This document shows, one piece after another, positions 1 through 8,499 of a DNA stretch of 35,758 bases. The notes below the pieces were generated by a model, which searched no databases, was not told the DNA's origin, and was given only the letters and a program-made list of their open reading frames with translations. Source of the DNA: SIG440 sp045645905 (GTDB lineage Bacteria > Bacillota > Clostridia > Monoglobales > Monoglobaceae). Position numbers and translations under genes: made by a program. The DNA lies in assembly GCA_045645905.1 (NCBI GenBank), contig JAZRJT010000025.1:1-35758 (forward strand). Reading direction: 5' to 3'. Every line of letters begins with the position of its first letter. Position 1 is the first letter of the stretch.

Positions 1-3000
1 CCCTTCTTAACTTCCTTAACTTCGCCGTCAGCAATCTTTCTTGCAATCTTTGCACCGTAAGGAATAAGATATGTTCTTACATCGCCATTTTCGTCATTAA
101 GAACCTGAATTTCAGTCTTTCTTTCGCCGTTACCCTTAACATCAGTAACATTGATTACAACTCTACCGTCAATTTCAGAAATAATTGCACAACCCTTTGG
201 TCTTCTTGCTTCAAAGAGTTCTTCTACTCGTGGAAGACCCTGTGTAATATCTTCGTCGTCACCCGCAATACCGCCGGCGTGGAAGGTTCTCATTGTAAGC
301 TGTGTACCAGGTTCACCGATTGACTGAGCAGCAATGATACCAACAGCTTCACCGATGTTAACTGCTTCGCCGTTTGCAAGGTTGTGACCGTAACATTTTG
401 CACAAACACCAACGCGCGAACGGCACTTAAGTACGCTGCGGATTTTAACTTCTTCTATGCCTGCTGCACAAATTGCATCAGCATTTGCGGGAGAAATCAT
501 CTGATTCTTTTCGACGATTAATTCGCCTGTTTCGGGGTTAACCACATTGTCGCAAACAACGCGGCCAACAAGACGGTCTTTAACCTTTTCAATAATTTCG
601 TTGCCGTCCTTGATATCGCGAACAACAATACCGTCATCAGTACCGCAATCGTCTTCACGGATGATAACCTCCTGAGAAACGTCAACCAAACGACGTGTCA
701 GGTAACCTGAGTCAGCTGTTCTAAGCGCTGTATCGGTAAGACCCTTACGTGCACCATGAGTTGAAATGAAGTATTCAAGAACTGTAAGACCTTCACGGAA
801 GTTAGCCTTGATAGGAATTTCGATTGTACGACCTGATGTATCTGCCATAAGACCACGCATTGCAGCCAGCTGACGAATCTGGTTAACGCTACCACGGGCA
901 CCTGAGTTAGCCATCATAAAGATAGGATTAAGCTCGTCAAGGCTCTTCATCAAAGCATCAGTAACCTTGTTAGAGGTCTCTGACCAAATCTGGATAACCT
1001 TTTCGTATCTTTCTTCGTTTGTAAGAAGACCACGCAGGTACTTCTTTGTAACCTTTTCAATTTCTTCCTCAGCTTCGGCAAGGTAAACCTTCTTTTGTTC
1101 AGGGATTTCTATATCAGAAACACCAACGGTGATAGCACCACGGGTTGAGTATTTAAAGCCCATAGCCTTAACATCGTCAAGAAGAGTGGCGGTTTCTGTA
1201 ATGCCGTGGATTTTAATGCTCTTGTCAATAATCTGACCAAGCTTTTTCTTATCAACACGGAAGTCAACTTCAAGTGCCAAAGCGTTTTCAGGCTTGCTTC
1301 TGTCAACAAAGCCAAGATCCTGAGGTATCTTTTCATTAAAGATAAGACGACCGACAGTTGCATCGATGATGCCTGTAACTTTTTCACCGTTTATCTCTCG
1401 TGTAATTCTTACCTTAATAGGTGCATGAAGGCCAACCACTCCGTTAGCATAAGCTAGAGTTGCTTCGTCTTCAGAAGTAAATACTTTGCCTGCACCGAGT
1501 TCATCGTCAATTTTTATTGTCAGATAGTAAGAACCAAGAACCATATCCTGTGTAGGAACAGTTACAGGGTTACCATCCTGAGGTTTAAGCAGGTTGTTTG
1601 CAGAGAGCATAAGGAATCTTGCCTCTGCCTGAGCCTCGGCTGAAAGCGGAAGGTGAACCGCCATCTGGTCACCGTCAAAGTCAGCGTTGAAGGCTGTACA
1701 TACCAGGGGATGAAGCTTAAGAGCCTTACCCTCAACAAGTACGGGTTCAAATGCCTGGATACCCAGTCTGTGAAGTGTTGGTGCACGGTTAAGGAGAACG
1801 GGATGTTCTGAAATTACACTTTCAAGCACGTCCCAAACCTCGGGGCGAACGCGTTCAACCATTCTTTTTGCTGACTTAATGTTGTGTGCAAGACCATCCT
1901 GAACGAGCTTCTTCATAACAAAGGGCTTAAAAAGTTCAAGAGCCATCTTTTTAGGCAGACCGCACTGATAAATTTTGAGTGCAGGTCCTACAACGATAAC
2001 CGAACGTCCTGAATAGTCAACACGCTTACCAAGAAGGTTCTGACGGAAACGACCCTGTTTACCCTTGAGCATATCTGAAAGGGATTTAAGAGGTCTGTTT
2101 CCGGGACCGGTAACAGGTCTGCCGCGTCTGCCGTTGTCGATAAGTGCGTCAACAGCTTCCTGAAGCATTCTTTTTTCATTTCTTACAATAATCTCAGGAG
2201 CTCCGAGTTCAAGGAGCCTCTTAAGACGGTTATTTCTGTTAATAACACGACGATAAAGGTCGTTAAGGTCGGATGTTGCAAATCTGCCGCCATCAAGCTG
2301 AACCATAGGTCTGATTTCAGGAGGGATAACGGGGATTACAGGCATAATCATCCATTCAGGCTTGTTGCCGGACTGACGGAAGGAGTCAACAACCTCCAGC
2401 CGTCTCACGGTTCTTATTTTTTTCTGTCCTTTTGCACCGTCAAGATCAGACTTCAGCTCTTCATAAAGTGCATCAAGGTCAATTGCCTGAAGCATTTCAA
2501 GAACAGCTTCAGCACCCATACCTGCCTTGAAAGCGCCTTCACCGTATTTTTCAACTTCTTCGCGATATTCTTTTTCGCCAAGAATCTGATTTTTCATCAA
2601 TCCGGTTTTGCCGGGGTCAATTACGACATAAGCTGCAAAGTAAAGAACTTTTTCAAGAAGACGGGGAGACATATCAAGGATAAGACCCATGCGGCTGGGA
2701 ATTCCTTTAAAGTACCAGATGTGTGATACGGGAACTGCCAGTTCAATGTGACCCATTCTTTCGCGACGTACCTTTGCACGTGTAACCTCAACGCCGCATC
2801 GGTCGCAGACTACACCTTTATAACGTACCCTCTTGTACTTTCCGCAGTTACATTCCCAGTCCTTTTGTGGACCGAAAATTCTTTCGCAGAAAAGACCGTC
2901 TTTTTCAGGCTTCAAGGTTCTGTAATTTATTGTTTCGGGCTTTTTAACCTCACCATATGACCATTCTCTGATTTTTTCGGGTGAAGCAAGGCCTATTTGA

Positions 3001-3029
3001 ATAGCATCAAAATTTTGGTATTCACTCAT
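1..3029 (-). CDS. rpoC: RNA polymerase beta' subunit RpoC (partial, C-terminus cut by window edge)
   Basis: Catalytic beta' subunit of DNA-dependent RNA polymerase. The reading frame is open from the ATG at 3029 to the left edge, about 1009 codons, so the C-terminus is missing. The N-terminus starts MSEYQNFDAIQIGLASPEKI, typical of Firmicutes beta'. Near residue 60 is the first zinc-binding knuckle (C-N-C-G, then V-C-D-R-C-G). Around residue 446 is the catalytic NADFDGDQMAVH motif, whose three Asp bind the active-site magnesium. Towards the cut end the second zinc site is visible (CRSRVGVCAKCYGHN). The gene follows rpoB on the same strand with a 96-base gap, as in a normal rpoBC operon. Nothing looks damaged. 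Confidence 0.98.
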   Translation of the reverse strand, partial: MSEYQNFDAIQIGLASPEKIREWSYGEVKKPETINYRTLKPEKDGLFCERIFGPQKDWECNCGKYKRVRYKGVVCDRCGVEVTRAKVRRERMGHIELAVPVSHIWYFKGIPSRMGLILDMSPRLLEKVLYFAAYVVIDPGKTGLMKNQILGEKEYREEVEKYGEGAFKAGMGAEAVLEMLQAIDLDALYEELKSDLDGAKGQKKIRTVRRLEVVDSFRQSGNKPEWMIMPVIPVIPPEIRPMVQLDGGRFATSDLNDLYRRVINRNNRLKRLLELGAPEIIVRNEKRMLQEAVDALIDNGRRGRPVTGPGNRPLKSLSDMLKGKQGRFRQNLLGKRVDYSGRSVIVVGPALKIYQCGLPKKMALELFKPFVMKKLVQDGLAHNIKSAKRMVERVRPEVWDVLESVISEHPVLLNRAPTLHRLGIQAFEPVLVEGKALKLHPLVCTAFNADFDGDQMAVHLPLSAEAQAEARFLMLSANNLLKPQDGNPVTVPTQDMVLGSYYLTIKIDDELGAGKVFTSEDEATLAYANGVVGLHAPIKVRITREINGEKVTGIIDATVGRLIFNEKIPQDLGFVDRSKPENALALEVDFRVDKKKLGQIIDKSIKIHGITETATLLDDVKAMGFKYSTRGAITVGVSDIEIPEQKKVYLAEAEEEIEKVTKKYLRGLLTNEERYEKVIQIWSETSNKVTDALMKSLDELNPIFMMANSGARGSVNQIRQLAAMRGLMADTSGRTIEIPIKANFREGLTVLEYFISTHGARKGLTDTALRTADSGYLTRRLVDVSQEVIIREDDCGTDDGIVVRDIKDGNEIIEKVKDRLVGRVVCDNVVNPETGELIVEKNQMISPANADAICAAGIEEVKIRSVLKCRSRVGVCAKCYGHNLANGEAVNIGEAVGIIAAQSIGEPGTQLTMRTFHAGGIAGDDEDITQGLPRVEELFEARRPKGCAIISEIDGRVVINVTDVKGNGERKTEIQVLNDENGDVRTYLIPYGAKIARKIADGEVKEVKK

Positions 3030-3125
3030 ACAATATCACTCGACTTTCTGCTCACAATGATAAATCAAGCATCCATACCTCCGCTATGAGCGGCGGAGGC
3101 CGGATAGTCAGGAAATAATCCCGTT
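3030..3125 (-). other. rpoB-rpoC spacer with a small GC-rich hairpin
   Basis: The 96-base gap between the two polymerase genes holds one inverted repeat: CCTCCGC (3078-3084) pairs with GCGGAGG (3093-3099) around an 8-base loop. No T-run follows on either strand, so it is not an obvious terminator. It may be an mRNA processing or stability element, or have no function. Confidence 0.4.
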
Positions 3126-6100
3126 TTAGAATTCAATATCGTCTGAATCAAAATTCTGATAATTGTCTTCATCAGTAATATCGTCATCTGACATTTCATC
3201 ATCGGTGGTATCTTCAAATTCATAGAAGAGTTCATCGTCTAAGATATCATCCGAGTCTTCAGCTGCGGCAGTATCAGCCTGATACATTTCAGGAGCATCT
3301 TCTGCTCTGTCGATGTTAACCTGCAAATCTTCACCATCATCATCAATACATTCTTTAAGGATTACTTCGTTGCCGTCGGAGTCAAGAACCTTAACGTCAA
3401 GAGCCAAGCTCTGGAGTTCTTTGATAAGAACCTTAAATGATTCGGGAACGCCGGGCTTGGGAATATTTTCACCCTTAACAATGGCTTCGTAAGTTTTAAC
3501 ACGTCCTACCACGTCATCCGACTTAACTGTCAGGATTTCCTGGAGGGTGTAAGCTGCACCATAAGCCTCAAGAGCCCAAACTTCCATTTCACCGAATCTC
3601 TGACCGCCGAACTGAGCTTTACCGCCCAAAGGCTGCTGAGTAACAAGTGAGTAAGGACCTGTAGAACGGGCGTGAATTTTATCATCAACCAAGTGAGCAA
3701 GTTTAAGCATATGCATATAGCCTACTGTTACACGGTTGTCAAATGCCTCACCTGTACGGCCGTCATAAAGAACGGTTTTACCATCGCGGTCGTAGCCTGC
3801 CTGTTCTAAGGCATCCATAATATCTTCTTCGTTTGCTCCGTCAAAAACAGGTGTTGCAACCTTCCAGCCAAGTGCTTTTGCTGCATATCCAAGATGAACC
3901 TCAAGTACCTGACCGATATTCATACGTGAAGGTACGCCCAAGGGGTTGAGGACAATCTGGAGAGGTGTACCATCGGGAAGGAAGGGCATATCTTCTTCAG
4001 GGAGAATTCTTGAAATAACACCCTTGTTACCGTGACGACCTGCCATTTTATCGCCCACAGAAATCTTTCTCTTCTGAGCGATATAGCAGCGAACTATCTG
4101 AGTTACACCAGGAGGAAGTTCATCGCTGTTTTCGCGTGTAAATACTTTAACATCAACTATGATACCATATTCGCCGTGGGGTACACGCAACGATGTGTCA
4201 CGCACCTCGCGTGCCTTTTCACCAAAGATTGCACGAAGCAAACGCTCTTCGGCTGAAAGTTCAGTTTCACCCTTGGGTGTAACCTTACCAACAAGGATAT
4301 CACCGCTTGAAACTTCAGCGCCGACACGAATAATTCCACGTTCATCCAAATCCTTCAGTGCATCTTCGCCAACATTGGGGATATCACGGGTAATTTCTTC
4401 AGGACCAAGCTTGGTATCACGTGATTCGATTTCATATTCTTCGATATGAATTGATGTAAGGATATCATCCTTAACCAGTTGTTCACTGATAAGCATAGCA
4501 TCCTCGTAGTTGTAGCCTTCCCAAGTCATAAAACCGATAAGGATATTTCTTCCCAGACCGATTTCACCGTTCTTTGTTGAGGGACCGTCGGCAATAATAT
4601 CACCTTCTTCAACTCTCTCGCCCTCTACAACGATGGGGCGCTGGTTGATGCACATACCCTGGTTTGAACGCATAAACTTGATAAGCTTGTAGGTATCTGT
4701 ATCGCCGTCATCTGTTGCAATTTCAATCTGACGGGCAGAAACCTTTGAAACAACACCACTGCGTTTTGCAAGAATACAAACGCCGGAGTCTTTTGCTGTT
4801 TTATATTCCATGCCTGTACCGATAATAGGAGATTCGGGACAGAGCAGAGGAACTGCCTGACGCTGCATGTTTGAACCCATCAGGGCGCGGTTAGCATCGT
4901 CGTTTTCAAGGAAGGGAATCATTGCGGTAGCGATGGAGGTTACCTGACGAGGTGAAACGTCCATATAGTCAACCTGGCACTTGCCGGGTTCTGCAGAGAT
5001 TTCAAGGAATTCATCCTTATATCTGGTAACTACCTTTTTAGCAATGAATTTTCCGTTTTCGTCCAGAGGCTCGTTTGCCTGAGCAATGTAAAAACCTTCC
5101 TCTGTGTCGGCTGTAATATATTCAACTACATCGGTTACACAACCGGTTTCCTTGTCAACCTTGCGGTAGGGGGCTTCGATAAAGCCATATTCGTTTACCT
5201 TTGCAAAGCCTGAAAGTGAGTTAATAAGACCGATGTTGGGACCTTCAGGGGTCTCAATGGGACACATACGTCCGTAATGTGAATGGTGAACGTCACGAAC
5301 CTCAACTCCGGCTCTTTCTCTTGAAAGACCACCGGGACCAAGAGCTGAAAGTCTTCTCTTGTGAGTAAGCTCACCAAGTGGGTTAATCTGGTCCATAAAC
5401 TGTGACAGCTGTGATGAACCAAAAAATTCTTTAACTGCTGATGTTACGGGACGAATGTTTATAAGGGTCTGGGGAGTAACAACATCCAAATCCTGGGTAG
5501 ACATTCTTTCACGAACAACTCTTTCCATTCTTGAAAGACCAATTCTGAACTGGTTCTGGAGCAGTTCGCCTACGCTGCGGAGACGACGGTTGCCCAAATG
5601 GTCAATGTCATCAACATTGCCAATACCTGCTGCAAGGTTTCCTACATAAGAAATAGAAGCAAGAATGTCATCAACAAGAATGTGTTTAGGAATAAGTTCG
5701 TCGCGGCGTTCGCGAAGAGCATTTTTGAATTCCTCGGAGTTAAGGTCGGGGAACTCGTCCATAATCTCTTTAAGAACAGAGTAACGAACGTTTTCATTTA
5801 TTTCATAATCTCTGGGGTTGTATTCAACAAAGTCATGAAGGTCAACCATACCATTGGAAATAACGTTGGTTGTGTGCTCGTCATCCACACGGATTACAAC
5901 CTTATTTATGTTTGCAATTTCAAGGGCACGAGCCATTTCCTTAGTGATTTTTTCACCTGCAGAAACGATTAACTCGCCAGTTTCCTTGTCGACAATGTTT
6001 TCTGCCGAAATCTGGCCCACAATACGTGCAGCCATACGAAGCTTTTTGTTGAATTTATATCTGCCTACACGTGCAAGGTCATAACGTTTGGGGTCAAAGA

Positions 6101-6872
6101 ATAGGTTTGTGATAAGAGATTGCGCACTTTCAACCGTGGGGGGTTCACCCGGACGGAGCTTGCGGTAAATCTCAAGCAGACCTTCTTCGACAGTTTTTGT
6201 TGTGTCCTTTTCTATTGTACGCATAATGCGGTCGTCCTCGCCGAAAAGTTCGGTAATTTCCGCATCTGTACCAACGCCTAACGCACGAATAAGAACTGTA
6301 ATGGGAGTTTTTCTCATTTTATCAATTTTAACGTGGAAAAGGTCATTGCTGTCGGTTTCGTATTCAAGCCAAGCTCCTCGGTTGGGGATAACCTGTGATG
6401 AAAACAACTTTTTACCGATTTTGTCGTATTTTTCTGCGAAGTATACGCTTGGGGCACGGACAAGCTGGCTGACGATAACACGTTCAGCGCCGTTTATGAT
6501 AAAGGTACCTGACGGAGTCATAATAGGGAAATCGCCCATGAAGATTTCCTGCTCCTTAACCTCACCGGTTTCTTTGTTGATAAGGCGAACCTTGACTCTG
6601 AGTGGTGCCGCGTATGTAGCGTCACGTTCCTTGCACTCCTCAATGTCGTATTTGGGGTTCATATCTATTCTGTAATCAATGAATTCCAGAATAAGATTGC
6701 CGGTGTAGTCAGTGATAGGTGACACATCGTGGAAGACTTCCTTCAAGCCTTCATTTAAAAACCAGTCATAAGAATTTTTCTGGATTTCGATAAGATTGGG
6801 CATATCGATAACTTCCCTTATCTTACCATAGCTCATTCGGGTATTTCTGCCAAGTTTCACCGGATGTACCAT
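3126..6872 (-). CDS. rpoB: RNA polymerase beta subunit RpoB
   Basis: Beta subunit of RNA polymerase, 1248 residues. I place the start at the ATG at 6872 (MVHPVKLGRNTRMSYGKI) because it has an AGAGGTGATT ribosome binding site and matches the usual Clostridia N-terminus; an upstream in-frame ATG at 6953 lies in the leader. The rifampicin-cluster region reads FGSSQLSQFMDQINPLGEL, followed by THKRRLSALGPGGLSRERAG. The His, Arg and Ser positions most often linked to resistance look wild type. HGNKGVISRILPEEDMPF and GGKAQFGGQRFGEMEVWALE are also present. The last 45 or so residues are strikingly acidic. No rplJ-rplL genes lie upstream: the next gene is rsmA, transcribed the other way. rpoB is driven by a consensus promoter at 7108-7136. 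Confidence 0.98.
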   Translation of the reverse strand: MVHPVKLGRNTRMSYGKIREVIDMPNLIEIQKNSYDWFLNEGLKEVFHDVSPITDYTGNLILEFIDYRIDMNPKYDIEECKERDATYAAPLRVKVRLINKETGEVKEQEIFMGDFPIMTPSGTFIINGAERVIVSQLVRAPSVYFAEKYDKIGKKLFSSQVIPNRGAWLEYETDSNDLFHVKIDKMRKTPITVLIRALGVGTDAEITELFGEDDRIMRTIEKDTTKTVEEGLLEIYRKLRPGEPPTVESAQSLITNLFFDPKRYDLARVGRYKFNKKLRMAARIVGQISAENIVDKETGELIVSAGEKITKEMARALEIANINKVVIRVDDEHTTNVISNGMVDLHDFVEYNPRDYEINENVRYSVLKEIMDEFPDLNSEEFKNALRERRDELIPKHILVDDILASISYVGNLAAGIGNVDDIDHLGNRRLRSVGELLQNQFRIGLSRMERVVRERMSTQDLDVVTPQTLINIRPVTSAVKEFFGSSQLSQFMDQINPLGELTHKRRLSALGPGGLSRERAGVEVRDVHHSHYGRMCPIETPEGPNIGLINSLSGFAKVNEYGFIEAPYRKVDKETGCVTDVVEYITADTEEGFYIAQANEPLDENGKFIAKKVVTRYKDEFLEISAEPGKCQVDYMDVSPRQVTSIATAMIPFLENDDANRALMGSNMQRQAVPLLCPESPIIGTGMEYKTAKDSGVCILAKRSGVVSKVSARQIEIATDDGDTDTYKLIKFMRSNQGMCINQRPIVVEGERVEEGDIIADGPSTKNGEIGLGRNILIGFMTWEGYNYEDAMLISEQLVKDDILTSIHIEEYEIESRDTKLGPEEITRDIPNVGEDALKDLDERGIIRVGAEVSSGDILVGKVTPKGETELSAEERLLRAIFGEKAREVRDTSLRVPHGEYGIIVDVKVFTRENSDELPPGVTQIVRCYIAQKRKISVGDKMAGRHGNKGVISRILPEEDMPFLPDGTPLQIVLNPLGVPSRMNIGQVLEVHLGYAAKALGWKVATPVFDGANEEDIMDALEQAGYDRDGKTVLYDGRTGEAFDNRVTVGYMHMLKLAHLVDDKIHARSTGPYSLVTQQPLGGKAQFGGQRFGEMEVWALEAYGAAYTLQEILTVKSDDVVGRVKTYEAIVKGENIPKPGVPESFKVLIKELQSLALDVKVLDSDGNEVILKECIDDDGEDLQVNIDRAEDAPEMYQADTAAAEDSDDILDDELFYEFEDTTDDEMSDDDITDEDNYQNFDSDDIEF

Positions 6873-7101
6873 AAAATAATCACCTCTTCGTAAGATTTGC
6901 AGACAAGTCAAAGTGCTTGTCGCATTGTATATTAAGCACGCATAGCTGCACAATATGTTGTATTAATTTTCTCGAAATGGTAAAAATTTCACAAAAATAT
7001 TTTAAACAACTATTGCTTTTTTCATACATATGTGATATACTGCAAATACAGTAAAAAATATGGGTAAAATTGAAAATACGCAAAAGTACGCACTATAATA
7101 G
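6873..7101 (-). other. Long untranslated leader of rpoBC
   Basis: About 229 AT-rich bases separate the predicted rpoB start site from its ATG. Small inverted repeats are visible: GACAAG/CTTGTC near 6902-6921 and GTGCTT/AAGCAC near 6913-6940. There is no T-tailed terminator and no recognisable riboswitch. A leader this long before rpoB may be a site of feedback control, but the sequence does not say how. Confidence 0.45.
7070..7099 (+). promoter_or_regulatory. rsmA-yhbY promoter
   Basis: TTGAAA (7070-7075), an 18-base spacer and TATAAT (7094-7099). Predicted start near 7106, about 120 bases before rsmA. It faces the rpoB promoter and the two cannot be occupied by polymerase together. Confidence 0.7.
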
Positions 7102-7107
7102 GTAACT

Positions 7108-7136
7108 ATTATATCACAAGGTTTTGCCTTTGTCAA
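7108..7136 (-). promoter_or_regulatory. rpoBC promoter, perfect sigma-A consensus
   Basis: Read on the minus strand this is TTGACA (7136-7131), a 17-base spacer, then TATAAT (7113-7108). Transcription would start near 7101, leaving an untranslated leader of about 229 bases before rpoB. Its start region overlaps the -10 element of the opposing rsmA promoter. Confidence 0.88.
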
Positions 7137-7174
7137 TGTGTTTTTGCAAAATTCTGGTGAAAATATTTTTGGAT

Positions 7175-7210
7175 AAGGCATTGAGCTGATTTGGAGCTTA
7201 ATGCCTTTTT
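7175..7210 (+). terminator. Terminator-like hairpin in the rsmA leader (possible attenuator)
   Basis: A 13-pair stem (AAGGCATTGAGCT with AGCTTAATGCCTT, one G-T pair) around a 7-base loop, followed directly by T residues. It lies downstream of the rsmA promoter and only about 5 bases before the rsmA ribosome binding site, so it would end rsmA transcripts early. An alternative pairing exists: TGCCTT at 7125-7130 is a copy of the 3' arm and could pair with AAGGCA at 7175-7180. Confidence 0.7.
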
Positions 7211-7228
7211 AGTGAGAGGAACGGATGT

Positions 7229-8080
7229 ATGAAGCTTTATAACCCTTCAGAGCTTAAAAGCGTTATCGAGAGACACGGTTTTTCTTTTTCAAAATCTCTG
7301 GGTCAGAATTTCTTGATTGATAAAAGTGTTCTTGACAAGATTGTTCTTGGGTCAGGAGTGGATGAAAACTCCTGTGCGTTGGAAATTGGTCCGGGTGCCG
7401 GGGTGCTTACGCGGGAGCTTGCCATGAGTGCTGGCGAGGTTGTGGCGGTTGAAATAGATAAAAGCCTGATACCTCTTCTTGATGATACTCTTGGCGAGTT
7501 TGATAATGTGACTGTTATAAATGAAGATATACTTAAGGTAGATTTAAAAGAATTAATCAGTAAAAGATTTGGAGAAAAACCCGTTCATGTGGTGGCAAAT
7601 CTTCCTTATTATATTACAACACCTATAATAATGAGATTTCTTGAAGAAGAAATTCCGGTTAAATCCCTGACAGTAATGGTGCAGAAGGAGGTTGCTGACC
7701 GCATGGCGGCACCCCCGGGGTGTAAGGACTATGGTGCACTTTCGGCAGCGGTACAGTTTTATACTATACCAAGCATAATAACAAAGGCCGAACCCCATTG
7801 TTTTATGCCACAGCCCAAGGTTGCATCTGTGGTTATACATCTTGATGTTCAGGAAAAACCAACTGTTGAGGTTCAGGATAAGAAAAAGATGTTTGCGATT
7901 ATTAAATCGGCATTCGGGCAAAGAAGAAAAACTCTTCTTAATGCACTTTCAAAAAGCCCGTATATTAATATAGGAAAGAACTTTGTTCAAAGCGCCCTTG
8001 AAGAAATGGGTCTTGATATAAATATAAGAGGTGAAAAATTGAGTCTTGAACAGTTTGCAAGACTTTCGGATTTACTGTAA
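7229..8080 (+). CDS. rsmA: 16S rRNA (adenine1518-N6/adenine1519-N6)-dimethyltransferase RsmA/KsgA
   Basis: Dimethylates two adjacent adenosines in the 3'-terminal hairpin of 16S rRNA during small-subunit maturation, using S-adenosylmethionine. The protein has 283 residues, the normal size. SLGQNFLIDKSVLDKI near residue 22 is the family N-terminal signature. EIGPGAGVLTREL near residue 52 is the SAM-binding motif I. NLPYYITTPIIMRF near residue 124 is the catalytic motif IV (N-L-P-Y-Y). FGQRRKTLLNAL in the C-terminal part is also typical. The ATG at 7229 has AGAGG 9 bases upstream. It is followed after 19 bases by a YhbY-type gene, so both ribosome-assembly proteins probably share a transcript. 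Confidence 0.97.
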   Translation: MKLYNPSELKSVIERHGFSFSKSLGQNFLIDKSVLDKIVLGSGVDENSCALEIGPGAGVLTRELAMSAGEVVAVEIDKSLIPLLDDTLGEFDNVTVINEDILKVDLKELISKRFGEKPVHVVANLPYYITTPIIMRFLEEEIPVKSLTVMVQKEVADRMAAPPGCKDYGALSAAVQFYTIPSIITKAEPHCFMPQPKVASVVIHLDVQEKPTVEVQDKKKMFAIIKSAFGQRRKTLLNALSKSPYINIGKNFVQSALEEMGLDINIRGEKLSLEQFARLSDLL

Positions 8081-8099
8081 AAAGAAAGGAACATTTAAA

Positions 8100-8381
8100 A
8101 TGACAAGTAAAGAAAGAGCATATCTCAAAAGTCTGGCGGCAAATGTGCCGGCACTCTATCAAATAGGAAAGGACGGAATTTCTGAGAACGTGATAAAATC
8201 AATTGATGCAGCACTTGCAGCAAGAGAGCTTATTAAGGTGCACGTTCTTGAAAATTCACTGCTTGATATTCGTGAGGCGGCAGAAGATTTGGCAAGGGAG
8301 ACCTCGGCCCAGGTTGTGATTGTTATGGGCAGCAAGTTTGTGCTTTACAGACGCAGCGAGAAAAATATTTGCGAGATGTAG
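8100..8381 (+). CDS. yhbY: YhbY/CRM-domain RNA-binding protein
   Basis: Small RNA-binding protein of the YhbY (CRS1-YhbY) family, 93 residues, linked in other bacteria to assembly of the large ribosomal subunit. It begins MTSKERAYLKSLA, followed by PALYQIGKDGISENVI; the GKDG turn matches the family's KH-like fold. LIKVHVLEN, then VIVMGSKFVLYRRS closes the domain. I start at the ATG at 8100, which has AAAGGA upstream; a longer frame reaching 8046 overlaps the end of rsmA and adds no conserved sequence. It lies 19 bases after rsmA and is probably cotranscribed. No terminator is visible after it. Confidence 0.93.
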   Translation: MTSKERAYLKSLAANVPALYQIGKDGISENVIKSIDAALAARELIKVHVLENSLLDIREAAEDLARETSAQVVIVMGSKFVLYRRSEKNICEM

Positions 8382-8397
8382 TGTTTTAATGAAATAA

Positions 8398-8427
8398 TTG
8401 ACATAGCTGCAAGCTTGGTGGTATAAT
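8398..8427 (+). promoter_or_regulatory. Promoter of the LCP/CsaB/ABC envelope cluster
   Basis: TTGACA (8398-8403), an 18-base spacer and TATAAT (8422-8427), both at consensus. It lies in the gap after yhbY and about 70 bases before the LCP gene. Confidence 0.85.
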
Positions 8428-8499
8428 CATTCTATTATTATAATGAATAACACATTAAAAGTTTGACGTAAATTTGTTGAGAAAGGCAAATGATTTAAA

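Noticed and set aside
5350..5430. Rifampicin-resistance mutation in rpoB (Ile and Gly at two cluster positions)
   Set aside because: Variation at these positions is natural between phyla; the main resistance residues (Asp, His, Ser) look wild type.
5598..6675. Several long plus-strand frames opposite rpoB
   Set aside because: They are shadows of the conserved rpoB codons; no ribosome sites or family motifs.
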